A DNA stretch of 22,292 nucleotides, taken from positions 56,141-78,432 of the forward strand of contig DQHT01000135.1 in assembly GCA_003531115.1 (NCBI GenBank), given 5' to 3'. The notes under the pieces were generated by a model. It searched no databases, was not told the origin of the DNA, and saw nothing but the letters and a program-made list of their open reading frames with translations. Positions 16,262 to 21,975 of the stretch are shown piece by piece. Origin of the DNA: Bacteroidota bacterium (GTDB lineage Bacteria; Bacteroidota; Bacteroidia; UBA8524). Within the stretch, counting starts at the first letter, position 1. Each line of letters starts with the position of its first letter. Position numbers and translations under genes: made by a program.

Positions 16262-17173
16262 ATGCGTAAAGCCGTTATTGATCTGGGTACCAATACGTTT
16301 CACCTCCTTATTTCTGAACAGGAGGGTGAACAAATAAGCGAAGTTTCGAAAATACAGATCGCCGTAAAACTGGGCGAAGGAGGCATCGAATTTGGCCGAA
16401 TTGCCCCTCCGGCTTTCGAACGCGGACAAAAAGCTCTTGAAGAATTTCGCAAGGTGCTTAACCAATTCCCTTGCGAAGAGGTCCATATTATTGCCACCTC
16501 TGCCATCCGCAGTGCTGAAAATGGAAAGGATTTTATTCGTGAGGCTGAGGAAAGAAGCGGATTTAAGATCACTTGCATTAGCGGAATGGAAGAGGCAGAA
16601 TGGATAGCCAAGGGGGTATTTCATTCGCTGCCAACAATGTCGCATCCTTATATAATTATGGATATTGGGGGCGGGAGCGTGGAGTTTATTCTTTGTGAAG
16701 GGAAAAACATCATCCATAAACAAAGCCTCGATATTGGTGCAGCCCGCCTGCTCGCCCGTTTTAAACCCAGTGACCCCATTTTGGCTTCCGAGCTCGGATT
16801 GCTGAAAAGCTACCTGGAAGAAAACCTTTCCGGATTGATGCATCAGGCCCAGGACGCCGGAGTTACAACACTAGTGGGCTCGGCTGGTTCTTTTGAAAGC
16901 ATTTTGGAACTTGTATCAGACCTGCCCGGCTATGAAAGCAAGTCGATTGGGCCAGCCTGTTTTATTATCCCTATGGATGCTTTTGATCAGGTTTACAAAC
17001 AACTTCTTGCCTCAACAAAGGCTGAAAGGGAACAAATGAAGGGACTGGCAGATTATCGGGTAGAAATGATGGTGGTTTCTGCTGTTCTGGTCGATACGGT
17101 TATTAAAATGGCACGTATTGATAAGGTTTACTGCTCCCTGTATTCGCTCAAAGAAGGCGTTTTATTCGGCTAG
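16262..17173 (+). CDS. Ppx/GppA-family phosphatase (exopolyphosphatase or pppGpp phosphohydrolase)
   Basis: The 303-residue cytoplasmic protein belongs to the ASKHA (actin/sugar-kinase/Hsp70) fold. MRKAVIDLGTNTFHLLI is the first phosphate-binding loop, ATSAIRSAENG (78-88) the second conserved block, and MDIGGGSVEF (D134-GGGS) the second phosphate loop, followed by LDIGAARLL and LVGSAGSFES. The C-terminal HD-like domain of long Ppx enzymes is missing, so this is the short, single-module form. It would release phosphate from polyphosphate or from pppGpp; sequence alone cannot decide between them. It is the last gene of the envelope operon, 2 nt behind the EnvC-like gene, and overlaps convergent maf by 12 bp. 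No terminator is visible. Confidence 0.92.
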   Translation: MRKAVIDLGTNTFHLLISEQEGEQISEVSKIQIAVKLGEGGIEFGRIAPPAFERGQKALEEFRKVLNQFPCEEVHIIATSAIRSAENGKDFIREAEERSGFKITCISGMEEAEWIAKGVFHSLPTMSHPYIIMDIGGGSVEFILCEGKNIIHKQSLDIGAARLLARFKPSDPILASELGLLKSYLEENLSGLMHQAQDAGVTTLVGSAGSFESILELVSDLPGYESKSIGPACFIIPMDAFDQVYKQLLASTKAEREQMKGLADYRVEMMVVSAVLVDTVIKMARIDKVYCSLYSLKEGVLFG

Positions 17174-17737
17174 GAATTTCCGGAGTTCCACCACAAAACG
17201 CGACAGCGGGAAGCCAACCACGTTATAGTAACATCCTTCTATACGCTCCACTCCCACATAGCCTATCCATTCCTGAATGCCATATGCTCCTGCCTTATCA
17301 AAGGGTTGGTAATGCGTAATGTAATAGTCGATCTCATCCATATGGAGATGCCGGAAAAACACTTCTGTACTTTCGGTAAACACCTGTTTTTTAGTACCCT
17401 GACGCAAACAAACCCCGGTATGCACCCAATGGGCCCTGCCTGACAACATTTTAAGCATCTCACGCGCTTCGGCCGCATCTGCCGCCTTGTTCAGTATGAT
17501 GTCGTCGCAACAAACTACGGTATCCGCAGTAATGAGGCATTCTTTTCCGCTAATTTGAATATGATCTGATTTCAGCGAGGCCAAAAAACCTGGTACTTCT
17601 TCACCTTTCAGGGAAGCCGGAAAAGCTTCGTCAATATCCCCCAGGCGCAATTCGAACAAAAAGCCCGCTTCCTTAAGCAAGCTCTGCCTGCGAGGTGATT
17701 TGGAACCTAAAAGCAATGGCGTTTCCTGGATAAACAC
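17162..17737 (-). CDS. maf: Maf-family nucleoside triphosphate pyrophosphatase
   Basis: The 191-residue protein has the Maf signatures: LLLGSKSPRRQSLL at the N-terminus (SxSPRR, residues 12-17), the metal-binding ITADTVV (D72), and DKAGAYGIQEW near 148. Maf proteins hydrolyse non-canonical or modified NTPs (dTTP/UTP type or m7GTP type) to the monophosphate and are linked to septum formation. The start codon is GTG at 17737, giving MFIQETPLLLGS; it lies 3 nt after the iscX stop, consistent with an fdx-iscX-maf operon. The 3' end overlaps the Ppx/GppA gene tail to tail by 12 bp. Length is normal for the family. Confidence 0.94.
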   Translation of the reverse strand: MFIQETPLLLGSKSPRRQSLLKEAGFLFELRLGDIDEAFPASLKGEEVPGFLASLKSDHIQISGKECLITADTVVCCDDIILNKAADAAEAREMLKMLSGRAHWVHTGVCLRQGTKKQVFTESTEVFFRHLHMDEIDYYITHYQPFDKAGAYGIQEWIGYVGVERIEGCYYNVVGFPLSRFVVELRKFLAE

Positions 17738-17740
17738 TTT

Positions 17741-17989
17741 TTATTGATTATCGCGCCATTCGTATACCCAGCTGCTTTGAATGGTTTCGAGATGGCCTTC
17801 GTTACATTCTTCTCGGGTGCCTTTAAAATTCGGTATTTCCAGCACCCATTCGATCAGGTCGGTAAAACGGATGCGGTAGATCTGACTTTCTCCAAATTCG
17901 TCGCCGAACCTTTCGTACAGGGCTATGGCTATATCTTCGTAATCGTTCCAATGAATGGGAAGGGTAAATTCCTTGTGTTTGTTCTCCAT
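17741..17989 (-). CDS. iscX: IscX-like Fe-S assembly accessory protein
   Basis: This small acidic protein (82 residues from ATG 17989) matches the IscX pattern: LPIHWNDYEDIAIALYERF corresponds to the family's L-x-W-x-D-x-x-x-I-x-x-x-L, followed by YRIRFTDLIEWVLEIPNF (the RFTDMHxW block), ECNEGHLETIQSSW, and a C-terminal W-x-D/E. IscX binds iron and IscS and modulates cluster assembly. It starts 2 nt after the stop of a 2Fe-2S ferredoxin of the ISC type, the same partner it has in proteobacterial isc operons, which supports the call independently. An in-frame TTG at 17995 would add two residues and overlap fdx; I prefer the ATG. Confidence 0.82.
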   Translation of the reverse strand: MENKHKEFTLPIHWNDYEDIAIALYERFGDEFGESQIYRIRFTDLIEWVLEIPNFKGTREECNEGHLETIQSSWVYEWRDNQ

Positions 17990-17991
17990 GA

Positions 17992-18324
17992 TCAATGATG
18001 TCCGATAATGTCTGTTTGGTCGGGAATGGTCACCTCTATGGTGCCTTCATCTTCCAGCACGCACTGGCAACCCAGCCGCGAATTTAATTTGGGATTGCGT
18101 GCCCGGTCAATAAAGTCTTCCTCCTTATCGCTGATCTCCTGTAAAAGGTCCATGCCCTTCTCTACATAAACATGGCAGGTCGAGCAGGCACATACGCCCC
18201 CGCAATTGTGGTTCAGCTCCACATCATTATCCTCGGCAATATCCAGTACCGAGTCGCCTTCCTCCATCTCAAAGCTGAGGGAAGGTTTTGTTTTGTCTTC
18301 AAAATGAAAAATGATCTTTCCCAT
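17992..18324 (-). CDS. fdx: [2Fe-2S] ferredoxin, ISC/adrenodoxin type
   Basis: The 110-residue ferredoxin has ligands C41-x5-C47-x2-C50 in NCGGVCACSTC and C86 in RLGCQC, the spacing of ISC-type Fdx and adrenodoxin. Two further cysteines, C45 and C88, are probably not ligands. EEGDSVLDIAEDNDVELNHN before the cluster loop and RLGCQCVLEDE after it are conserved. It would donate electrons for Fe-S assembly or to a partner enzyme. The real start is MGKIIFHF at 18324; a longer frame up to 18399 is an artefact because it reads through the promoter and a heptamer repeat. The TACCTTTG box lies 7 nt upstream. The downstream neighbour is iscX (2 nt). Confidence 0.93.
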   Translation of the reverse strand: MGKIIFHFEDKTKPSLSFEMEEGDSVLDIAEDNDVELNHNCGGVCACSTCHVYVEKGMDLLQEISDKEEDFIDRARNPKLNSRLGCQCVLEDEGTIEVTIPDQTDIIGHH

Positions 18325-18331
18325 TGTGGTG

Positions 18332-18363
18332 CAAAGGTACGTCCGGGAGAAGGCAAGTTCCAA
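18332..18363 (-). promoter_or_regulatory. fdx: Promoter of fdx-iscX-maf, -33 element inside a heptamer repeat
   Basis: TACCTTTG (18332-18339, minus strand) is an exact TAnnTTTG box, 7 nt before the fdx ATG. At 21 bp upstream lies a TTG (18361-18363), part of the GGAACTT heptamer tract. The tract offers TTG every 7 bp (14, 21 and, with one change, 28 bp from the box); only the 21-bp one fits, and the same spacing occurs at the TPR operon promoter. Confidence 0.6.
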
Positions 18364-18375
18364 GTTCCAAGCTCC
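18355..18375. repeat. Heptamer tandem repeat AAGTTCC, three units
   Basis: AAGTTCC, AAGTTCC, AAGCTCC in perfect 7-bp register, followed by a decayed AAAATTG. The same unit begins the long tract at 9477. It overlaps the fdx promoter. Confidence 0.85.
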
Positions 18376-18385
18376 AAAATTGTCA

Positions 18386-18443
18386 CCCTGAGCCGGCAAA
18401 CATATTTATAAATTTTGCAGAATCTTCACGCCGAGCCGGAGGG
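18386..18443 (+). repeat. 58-bp dispersed element, copy A
   Basis: This copy has the same length as copy B at 20392-20449, with about 46 of 58 positions identical. The conserved parts are the left arm CCCTGAGCCGGCAAAC, a central TTTTGC, ATCTTCACGCCG and the right end AGGG. The arms pair: CCCT with AGGG, and CGGC with GCCG across an unpaired GAG. The AT-rich loop varies between copies while the arms are kept, as expected for a structured mobile or REP/MITE-like element. Confidence 0.8.
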
Positions 18444-18450
18444 TCCAAAT

Positions 18451-18471
18451 GACCATGGACCATAGACCATG
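18451..18471. repeat. Heptamer tandem repeat GACCATG, three units
   Basis: GACCATG, GACCATA, GACCATG in perfect 7-bp register, 8 bp after the end of the 58-bp element. Its sequence is unrelated to the AAGTTCC and GTCAACG tracts; only the unit length is shared. Confidence 0.8.
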
Positions 18472-18518
18472 GCTGATTGAGGAACTAGGGAAAGTTGGAG
18501 GACATTGTCACAGAGCAC

Positions 18519-18545
18519 GTCACACTGAGCTTGCCGAAGTGCGAC
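18519..18545. repeat. REP-like palindrome
   Basis: GTCACACT (18519-18526) and AGTGCGAC (18538-18545) pair with one mismatch around GAGCTTGCCGA. The inner CACTGAGCTTGCCGAAGTG has the form of the widespread bacterial CACTGAGCTTGTCGAAGTG palindromes, usually scattered between genes in many copies. Confidence 0.7.
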
Positions 18546-18569
18546 GGGCGGAACGGATCGACAGTTTTG

Positions 18570-18598
18570 GCCGATCGCCAGAAGCGCGATAAATCGGC
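18570..18598. repeat. Hairpin GCCGAT...ATCGGC
   Basis: Perfect 6-bp arms (18570-18575, 18593-18598) with an inner CGC/GCG pairing make a 29-nt stem-loop. There is no T-tract on either side, so it is not a standard intrinsic terminator for lnt; it is probably part of the repeat cluster. Confidence 0.5.
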
Positions 18599-18673
18599 GT
18601 CTCCTACGACAACTTTTTCCTTCATCCTTAAAAACAACCCCCTCCACGCCGTGTCAAATTAGCGCACAAGCCC

Positions 18674-18690
18674 ACTGAAAACTGAAAACT
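18674..18690. repeat. Heptamer tandem repeat ACTGAAA, 2.4 units
   Basis: ACTGAAA, ACTGAAA, ACT ends directly at the lnt stop codon. It is short, but the unit is again exactly 7 bp. Confidence 0.55.
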
Positions 18691-20286
18691 TCAATACCCC
18701 TTCCTTGTCTTTCTCCGTACAAACCCGGCAATGATCACCAAAACGGAGAAAAACCCCGCCAGTCTTCCCAGGTAATCGCCCGATTTGGCGTAAAACGTCT
18801 TTTTTGTTCCCGTTGAAATATTCATTTTCACGGCATCCTCCACCCACCATTCCGTTTGAGCAAGCACCTTTCCGCTTGGGTCGATAAATCCGGAAATACC
18901 CGTGTTGGCGCTTCGGGCCACGTACATGCGGTTTTCGATGGCTCGCAAACGGGCATAGAGAAAATGCTGGCGGTAACCGGGGGTGTCTTTCCACCAACCG
19001 TCGTTGGTGATAATACCAAGAACACCTGCGCCATTGTTTACGTATTCACCTACATATTCGCCAAAAACAGATTCATAACAAATGATCGGTGCCACATGCG
19101 CATCGCGATCGCTGAATACAACCGCCGAATCACTTCGGCCAAGGGAACCACTCGTGCCTCCCAAATCAATGGCATAGTTTTCAAGGAATCCAAAAATGCG
19201 TGGATAAGGCATTTTTTCGACTCCCGGGACCAGTTTGGATTTATGGTAAATTTCTACTGGTTTATTGGCCCGGAAAGAAAGGGCTGTATTATACGAATCG
19301 TAAAACAGTCCGGGTGATTGTTTGATCTCCCTTGCAGTACTGCTGTGTTTTTCATTTTTGTCATAAACCCGTACCGTGCTGGCGCCGCTTATGAGCATAA
19401 GTTCCGGGTAACGGTTCACCCAGGCTTGAATACGTTGTACTGTCGGTTCTGTATCCAGACTTCTTTCATCAAGGTAATCAGTAAGGGCGGTTTCAGGCCA
19501 AAACATGAGGCGAGTAGCCGGCGTTACCAATGAGTCGCTGAGCCGGAACAAGCGCTGCAACTGCTGCTCCGGGGTCATGCCATCGAACTTATCCGTATAA
19601 GGGTCGATATTGGGCTGTACAACAATCGTTTCAAAGCCGATAAGCTCTTTTAAGCTATCGCTATATTTCTCCTTTTCTCCAATAGACAAGGATGCTGCCA
19701 CCGGGAGTAGCAACCAAAGAGCCGGGCGTATCCATGTCTTCCAATTACCTGCCCTGACCAGAGTCAGATAGATCAAAATAGTAGTTCCATATACCCATAA
19801 ACTGCCTCCCAGGGTACCTGTAATTTCATACCACTGCACCGCCCATACCGAACCGGCAAAAACATTTCCAATATTGAGCCAGGGCCAGGCAATGTCCCAA
19901 TTAAGATGCAGGTATTCAACACTTAATGAAAACATAAGCAGCGCAGGATAGGCCAGTTTATCACCGAATATTTTCCGTGTTCGATGAAATAAAAGCCAGG
20001 GTAGGGACTGGAGTTGGGCATTAAGCAGAATGGCCACCATGGATCCTGCAGGAGAGGCGAACCAGGTCCAGTATGTGGTGGCCGCATTCCATAAAATAAA
20101 GGTTAAACTTATCTGAAAATAATACTGTAAGGGTTTATCGGCCACCTGATAGTGGTGGTTTTCCAATGCCAGCAAAGGAATGAAAGCGAGGAAGATTAAA
20201 AAGGGAAAAGGCAATGGAGGCCAGGCTGCAAAAAGAAGCAGAGCGCTTAGAACTACATAAAACCAGGGGTTTATTCGTTGTAACAT
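18691..20286 (-). CDS. lnt: Apolipoprotein N-acyltransferase
   Basis: Lnt adds the third acyl chain to lipoproteins at the periplasmic face of the inner membrane. About seven hydrophobic segments in the first 210 residues and one at the C-terminus (AGFFSVLVIIAGFV) enclose a nitrilase domain. The catalytic triad is visible: Glu265 in FWPETALTDYL, Lys349 in YHKSKLVP and Cys403 in IICYESVFG, followed by ITNDGWWKDTPGYRQH and ENRMYVARSANTG, which are diagnostic. I start at ATG 20286 (MLQRINPWF): it lies 6 nt after an exact TACTTTTG box. ATG 20304 is possible. A longer frame up to 20355 translates the heptamer repeat (SRPLTVDF) and is unlikely. The window holds three predicted lipoproteins that could be substrates. 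Confidence 0.93.
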   Translation of the reverse strand: MLQRINPWFYVVLSALLLFAAWPPLPFPFLIFLAFIPLLALENHHYQVADKPLQYYFQISLTFILWNAATTYWTWFASPAGSMVAILLNAQLQSLPWLLFHRTRKIFGDKLAYPALLMFSLSVEYLHLNWDIAWPWLNIGNVFAGSVWAVQWYEITGTLGGSLWVYGTTILIYLTLVRAGNWKTWIRPALWLLLPVAASLSIGEKEKYSDSLKELIGFETIVVQPNIDPYTDKFDGMTPEQQLQRLFRLSDSLVTPATRLMFWPETALTDYLDERSLDTEPTVQRIQAWVNRYPELMLISGASTVRVYDKNEKHSSTAREIKQSPGLFYDSYNTALSFRANKPVEIYHKSKLVPGVEKMPYPRIFGFLENYAIDLGGTSGSLGRSDSAVVFSDRDAHVAPIICYESVFGEYVGEYVNNGAGVLGIITNDGWWKDTPGYRQHFLYARLRAIENRMYVARSANTGISGFIDPSGKVLAQTEWWVEDAVKMNISTGTKKTFYAKSGDYLGRLAGFFSVLVIIAGFVRRKTRKGY

Positions 20287-20292
20287 CGATGA

Positions 20293-20322
20293 CAAAAGTA
20301 TCATAAAAAAGTCGACGGTCAA
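20293..20322 (-). promoter_or_regulatory. lnt: Promoter of lnt, -33 element inside a heptamer repeat
   Basis: TACTTTTG (20293-20300) is an exact TAnnTTTG box on the minus strand. At the classical 19-bp distance lies TTG (20320-20322), which is contributed by the second unit of the GTCAACG heptamer tract. The ATG at 20286 begins 6 nt after the box. Confidence 0.6.
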
Positions 20323-20338
20323 CGGTCGACTGTCAACA
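20311..20338. repeat. Heptamer tandem repeat GTCRACN, four units
   Basis: GTCGACG, GTCAACG, GTCGACT, GTCAACA in perfect 7-bp register. Units alternate GTCGAC and GTCAAC, so every second unit holds the palindrome GTCGAC and the others supply TTG on the minus strand. It overlaps the lnt promoter. Confidence 0.85.
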
Positions 20339-20391
20339 GCTGGCGCGTAGACCATAGCAAGGGTTTTGGGCTATGAAAACGGCCCTCCGGT

Positions 20392-20449
20392 CCCTGAGCC
20401 GGCAAACGAATAATTAGCTTTTGCCGTATCTTCACGCCGGGTCGAAGGG
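20392..20449 (+). repeat. 58-bp dispersed element, copy B
   Basis: This is the second copy of the element at 18386-18443, same orientation and length. Here the outer arms extend further: CCGG-t-CCCT on the left and AGGG-CCGG on the right, with inner CCGGC/GCCGG. The right arm ends GTCGAAGGG, so arms without the loop read CCCTGAGCC...GTCGAAGGG, resembling a split form of the common CCCTGAGCCTGTCGAAGGG intergenic palindrome. It lies just downstream of rsmI and could end its transcript. Confidence 0.8.
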
Positions 20450-20465
20450 CCGGAAGGGTTGACTC

Positions 20466-21140
20466 TCACTTCCCCTCAATAACCAACACAATCTCCCCTT
20501 TAGGAGCGTTAGCCTTCACCGACTCATAAAGCTCCCTCAAGCTTCCCCTTCGCTTTTCCTCAAACATTTTGCTGATCTCCCTGACCAAAACTACCCTGCG
20601 GTCTTCTCCAAAAAATTCCATCATCTGCAACAAGGCCTTTTCGATACGATGGGGGGATTCATACAGGACTATTGTTCGCGTTTCTTCAGCGAGTTCCTTT
20701 AAGCGGGTTTGTCGTCCTTTTTTCAGGGGCAAAAAACCTTCATAGACAAAGCGGTCGGATGGGAAACCGGATGCCACCAGTGCGGGAACAAAAGCCGTGG
20801 CACCGGGGAGACAAATTACTTCAATACCCTTTGCAACAGCTTCCCGCACCAACAAAAAGCCCGGATCAGAGATGGCAGGGGTTCCGGCATCGCTGATCAG
20901 CGCTATAGAATCTCCGGATAACAAACGGGCACAAAAGGTCTCTACTACCTTATGTTCATTGTGAAGATGATAGGCTGCCAGTTTATTCTGAATGGAGAAA
21001 TGTTTGAGCAAAACCCCGCTGGTCCGGGTGTCTTCCGCCAGGATCAAACTTACTTCACTCAATACACGCACAGCCCGATGGGTCATGTCTTCCAGGTTTC
21101 CGATGGGTGTGGGAACAATATACAGGATACCTTTGGTCAA
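20466..21140 (-). CDS. rsmI: 16S rRNA (cytidine-1402 2'-O)-methyltransferase
   Basis: The 224-residue SAM-dependent enzyme modifies C1402 in the decoding centre. The family's N-terminal YIVPTPIGNLEDMT, the AEDTRTSGVLL block, ALISDAGTPAISDPG (SAM-binding loop), CLPGATAFVPALVASG, FVYEGFLP and YESPHRIEKAL are all present in order. It is shorter than the proteobacterial enzyme (about 286 residues) because it lacks the small C-terminal domain, which is normal for Bacteroidota. The start is TTG at 21140 (LTKGILYIVPTP); no ATG lies upstream in frame at a sensible distance, and the conserved motif begins within ten residues. The gene 51 nt upstream runs in the same direction, so co-transcription is possible. 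Confidence 0.95.
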   Translation of the reverse strand: MTKGILYIVPTPIGNLEDMTHRAVRVLSEVSLILAEDTRTSGVLLKHFSIQNKLAAYHLHNEHKVVETFCARLLSGDSIALISDAGTPAISDPGFLLVREAVAKGIEVICLPGATAFVPALVASGFPSDRFVYEGFLPLKKGRQTRLKELAEETRTIVLYESPHRIEKALLQMMEFFGEDRRVVLVREISKMFEEKRRGSLRELYESVKANAPKGEIVLVIEGK

Positions 21141-21191
21141 TGTCGCGTTTATTATATTGATATACAGGTGATTAAAATACTCTAAAACATG

Positions 21192-21551
21192 TCAGTTACT
21201 CAGTAGTTTCCTGAACTTTTCTGCCTCGATCGACTCCACATAGAGCGTTCGTGAGCCTTCGGGTTTTTTTCTGGATTCCACTTTTATGATGAACTGATGG
21301 TATCCGCTAAAGTACATGAGTTTGCGAATAACCAGCATATTCAGATTCGCGACGGAATCGGGGTGGCTTCTGGTCAGTTGCTCATAGAGCTGTTTTAATT
21401 CCACTTCCAGGGGAAGGTTGTGCTCGTCGGTAACCACATGGTTCCAGGCAATCATACCAGACTGTGCCTTGAGGAGAAAATCAGCTTCAGACTCTCTTCC
21501 ATTCAATAAAGGCTTGATAAAATCGATCAAAATACGTGAATATGAAGTCAT
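21192..21551 (-). CDS. Conserved-looking small protein, unidentified
   Basis: I do not recognise the family. The 119-residue protein has no signal peptide or membrane segment. It opens MTSYSRILIDFIKPLLNGRE, continues with a helical, acidic middle (VELKQLYEQLTRSHPDSVAN) and ends with two apparent strands, FIIKVESRKKPEGSRTLYVE, then a basic helix EAEKFRKLLSN. A mixed alpha/beta cytoplasmic protein is likely. It has normal codon use, an ATG start and a stop just before rsmI, with 51 nt between them, so it may be co-transcribed with rsmI. It is divergent from the response regulator across a 424-bp spacer. I assign no function. Confidence 0.7.
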   Translation of the reverse strand: MTSYSRILIDFIKPLLNGRESEADFLLKAQSGMIAWNHVVTDEHNLPLEVELKQLYEQLTRSHPDSVANLNMLVIRKLMYFSGYHQFIIKVESRKKPEGSRTLYVESIEAEKFRKLLSN

Positions 21552-21847
21552 AATTTTCGAGGTTTTTACTATCCAAATGCACTAAAAAAGCAAGGGGCAC
21601 TAAAACAACTTGAAAAAAACGGATAACACGATGACCAGATGTAAAGAACGTCCTGATGAAATCTTCAAAAGGTCAGCCTTGAAGGAATTCAGGTGGAATA
21701 AGGCAATATTAAGGCCGTAATGTTGATTAAAGCAAGAAGAAGGGCAAAAATCTACATGATCAACTTCCGAAAGCTTCCTGTTTTATCCCCCATATTAAAA
21801 AAAATAAATACTTCACCTGATTTGTTCTATCTTGTAATAGGGTATGT

Positions 21848-21866
21848 CGGGGAAACACGGGGAAAC
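21848..21866 (+). repeat. Direct repeat CGGGGAAAC, 10-bp period
   Basis: Two identical 9-mers at 21848-21856 and 21858-21866, one helical turn apart, lie 54 bp upstream of the -33 element of the response regulator's promoter. LytTR-type regulators bind direct repeats upstream of promoters, usually with wider spacing, so this is a candidate autoregulatory site. Confidence 0.45.
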
Positions 21867-21920
21867 GTTTGCAGTATTCCACTAATTATCATTAAAAATA
21901 CGTCAATTCGTTTATGAAGG

Positions 21921-21950
21921 TTGCACGTCCCGAACATCCCAATATCTTTG
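21921..21950 (+). promoter_or_regulatory. Promoter of the response regulator
   Basis: TTG (21921-21923) and TATCTTTG (21943-21950) are separated by exactly 19 bp, a full match to the Bacteroidota -33/-7 consensus. The expected start of transcription is near 21955, leaving a leader of about 20 nt before the TTG at 21976. Confidence 0.7.
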
Positions 21951-21975
21951 TAGAATTGCATAAAACATTTACAAA

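Larger units (their letters stand above)
18325..18690. other. Repeat-rich intergenic region between fdx and lnt
   Basis: This 366-bp stretch has no credible gene. From left to right it holds the fdx promoter, an AAGTTCC heptamer tract, a 58-bp dispersed element, a GACCATG heptamer tract, a REP-like palindrome, a further hairpin and an ACTGAAA heptamer tract next to the lnt stop. A 73-codon open frame (18426-18647, minus) translates these repeats and is not a gene. Confidence 0.85.
21552..21975. other. Long divergent intergenic region before the response regulator
   Basis: These 424 bp are AT-rich and lack a credible gene; a 65-codon frame at 21720-21917 has no gene-like features. They contain a direct repeat GCACTAAAA (21579-21587, 21597-21605), a direct repeat CGGGGAAAC (21848-21866) and the response regulator's promoter. 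The length suggests regulation of one or both flanking genes. Confidence 0.7.

Noticed and set aside
18325..18399. N-terminal extension of fdx (25 residues)
   Set aside because: It would be translated from the promoter and the AAGTTCC repeat; MGKIIFHF at 18324 matches the family start.
18426..18647. 73-codon minus-strand frame between fdx and lnt
   Set aside because: Its translation is made of the REP palindrome (RQAQCDV) and heptamer repeats (MVYGPWSFGPS); such frames are common artefacts.
20287..20355. N-terminal extension of lnt (23 residues)
   Set aside because: It translates the GTCAACG heptamer tract and precedes the predicted promoter box.
21720..21917. 65-codon plus-strand frame before the response regulator
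   Set aside because: It is a basic, low-information sequence with no promoter or family likeness, and it crosses the CGGGGAAAC repeat.
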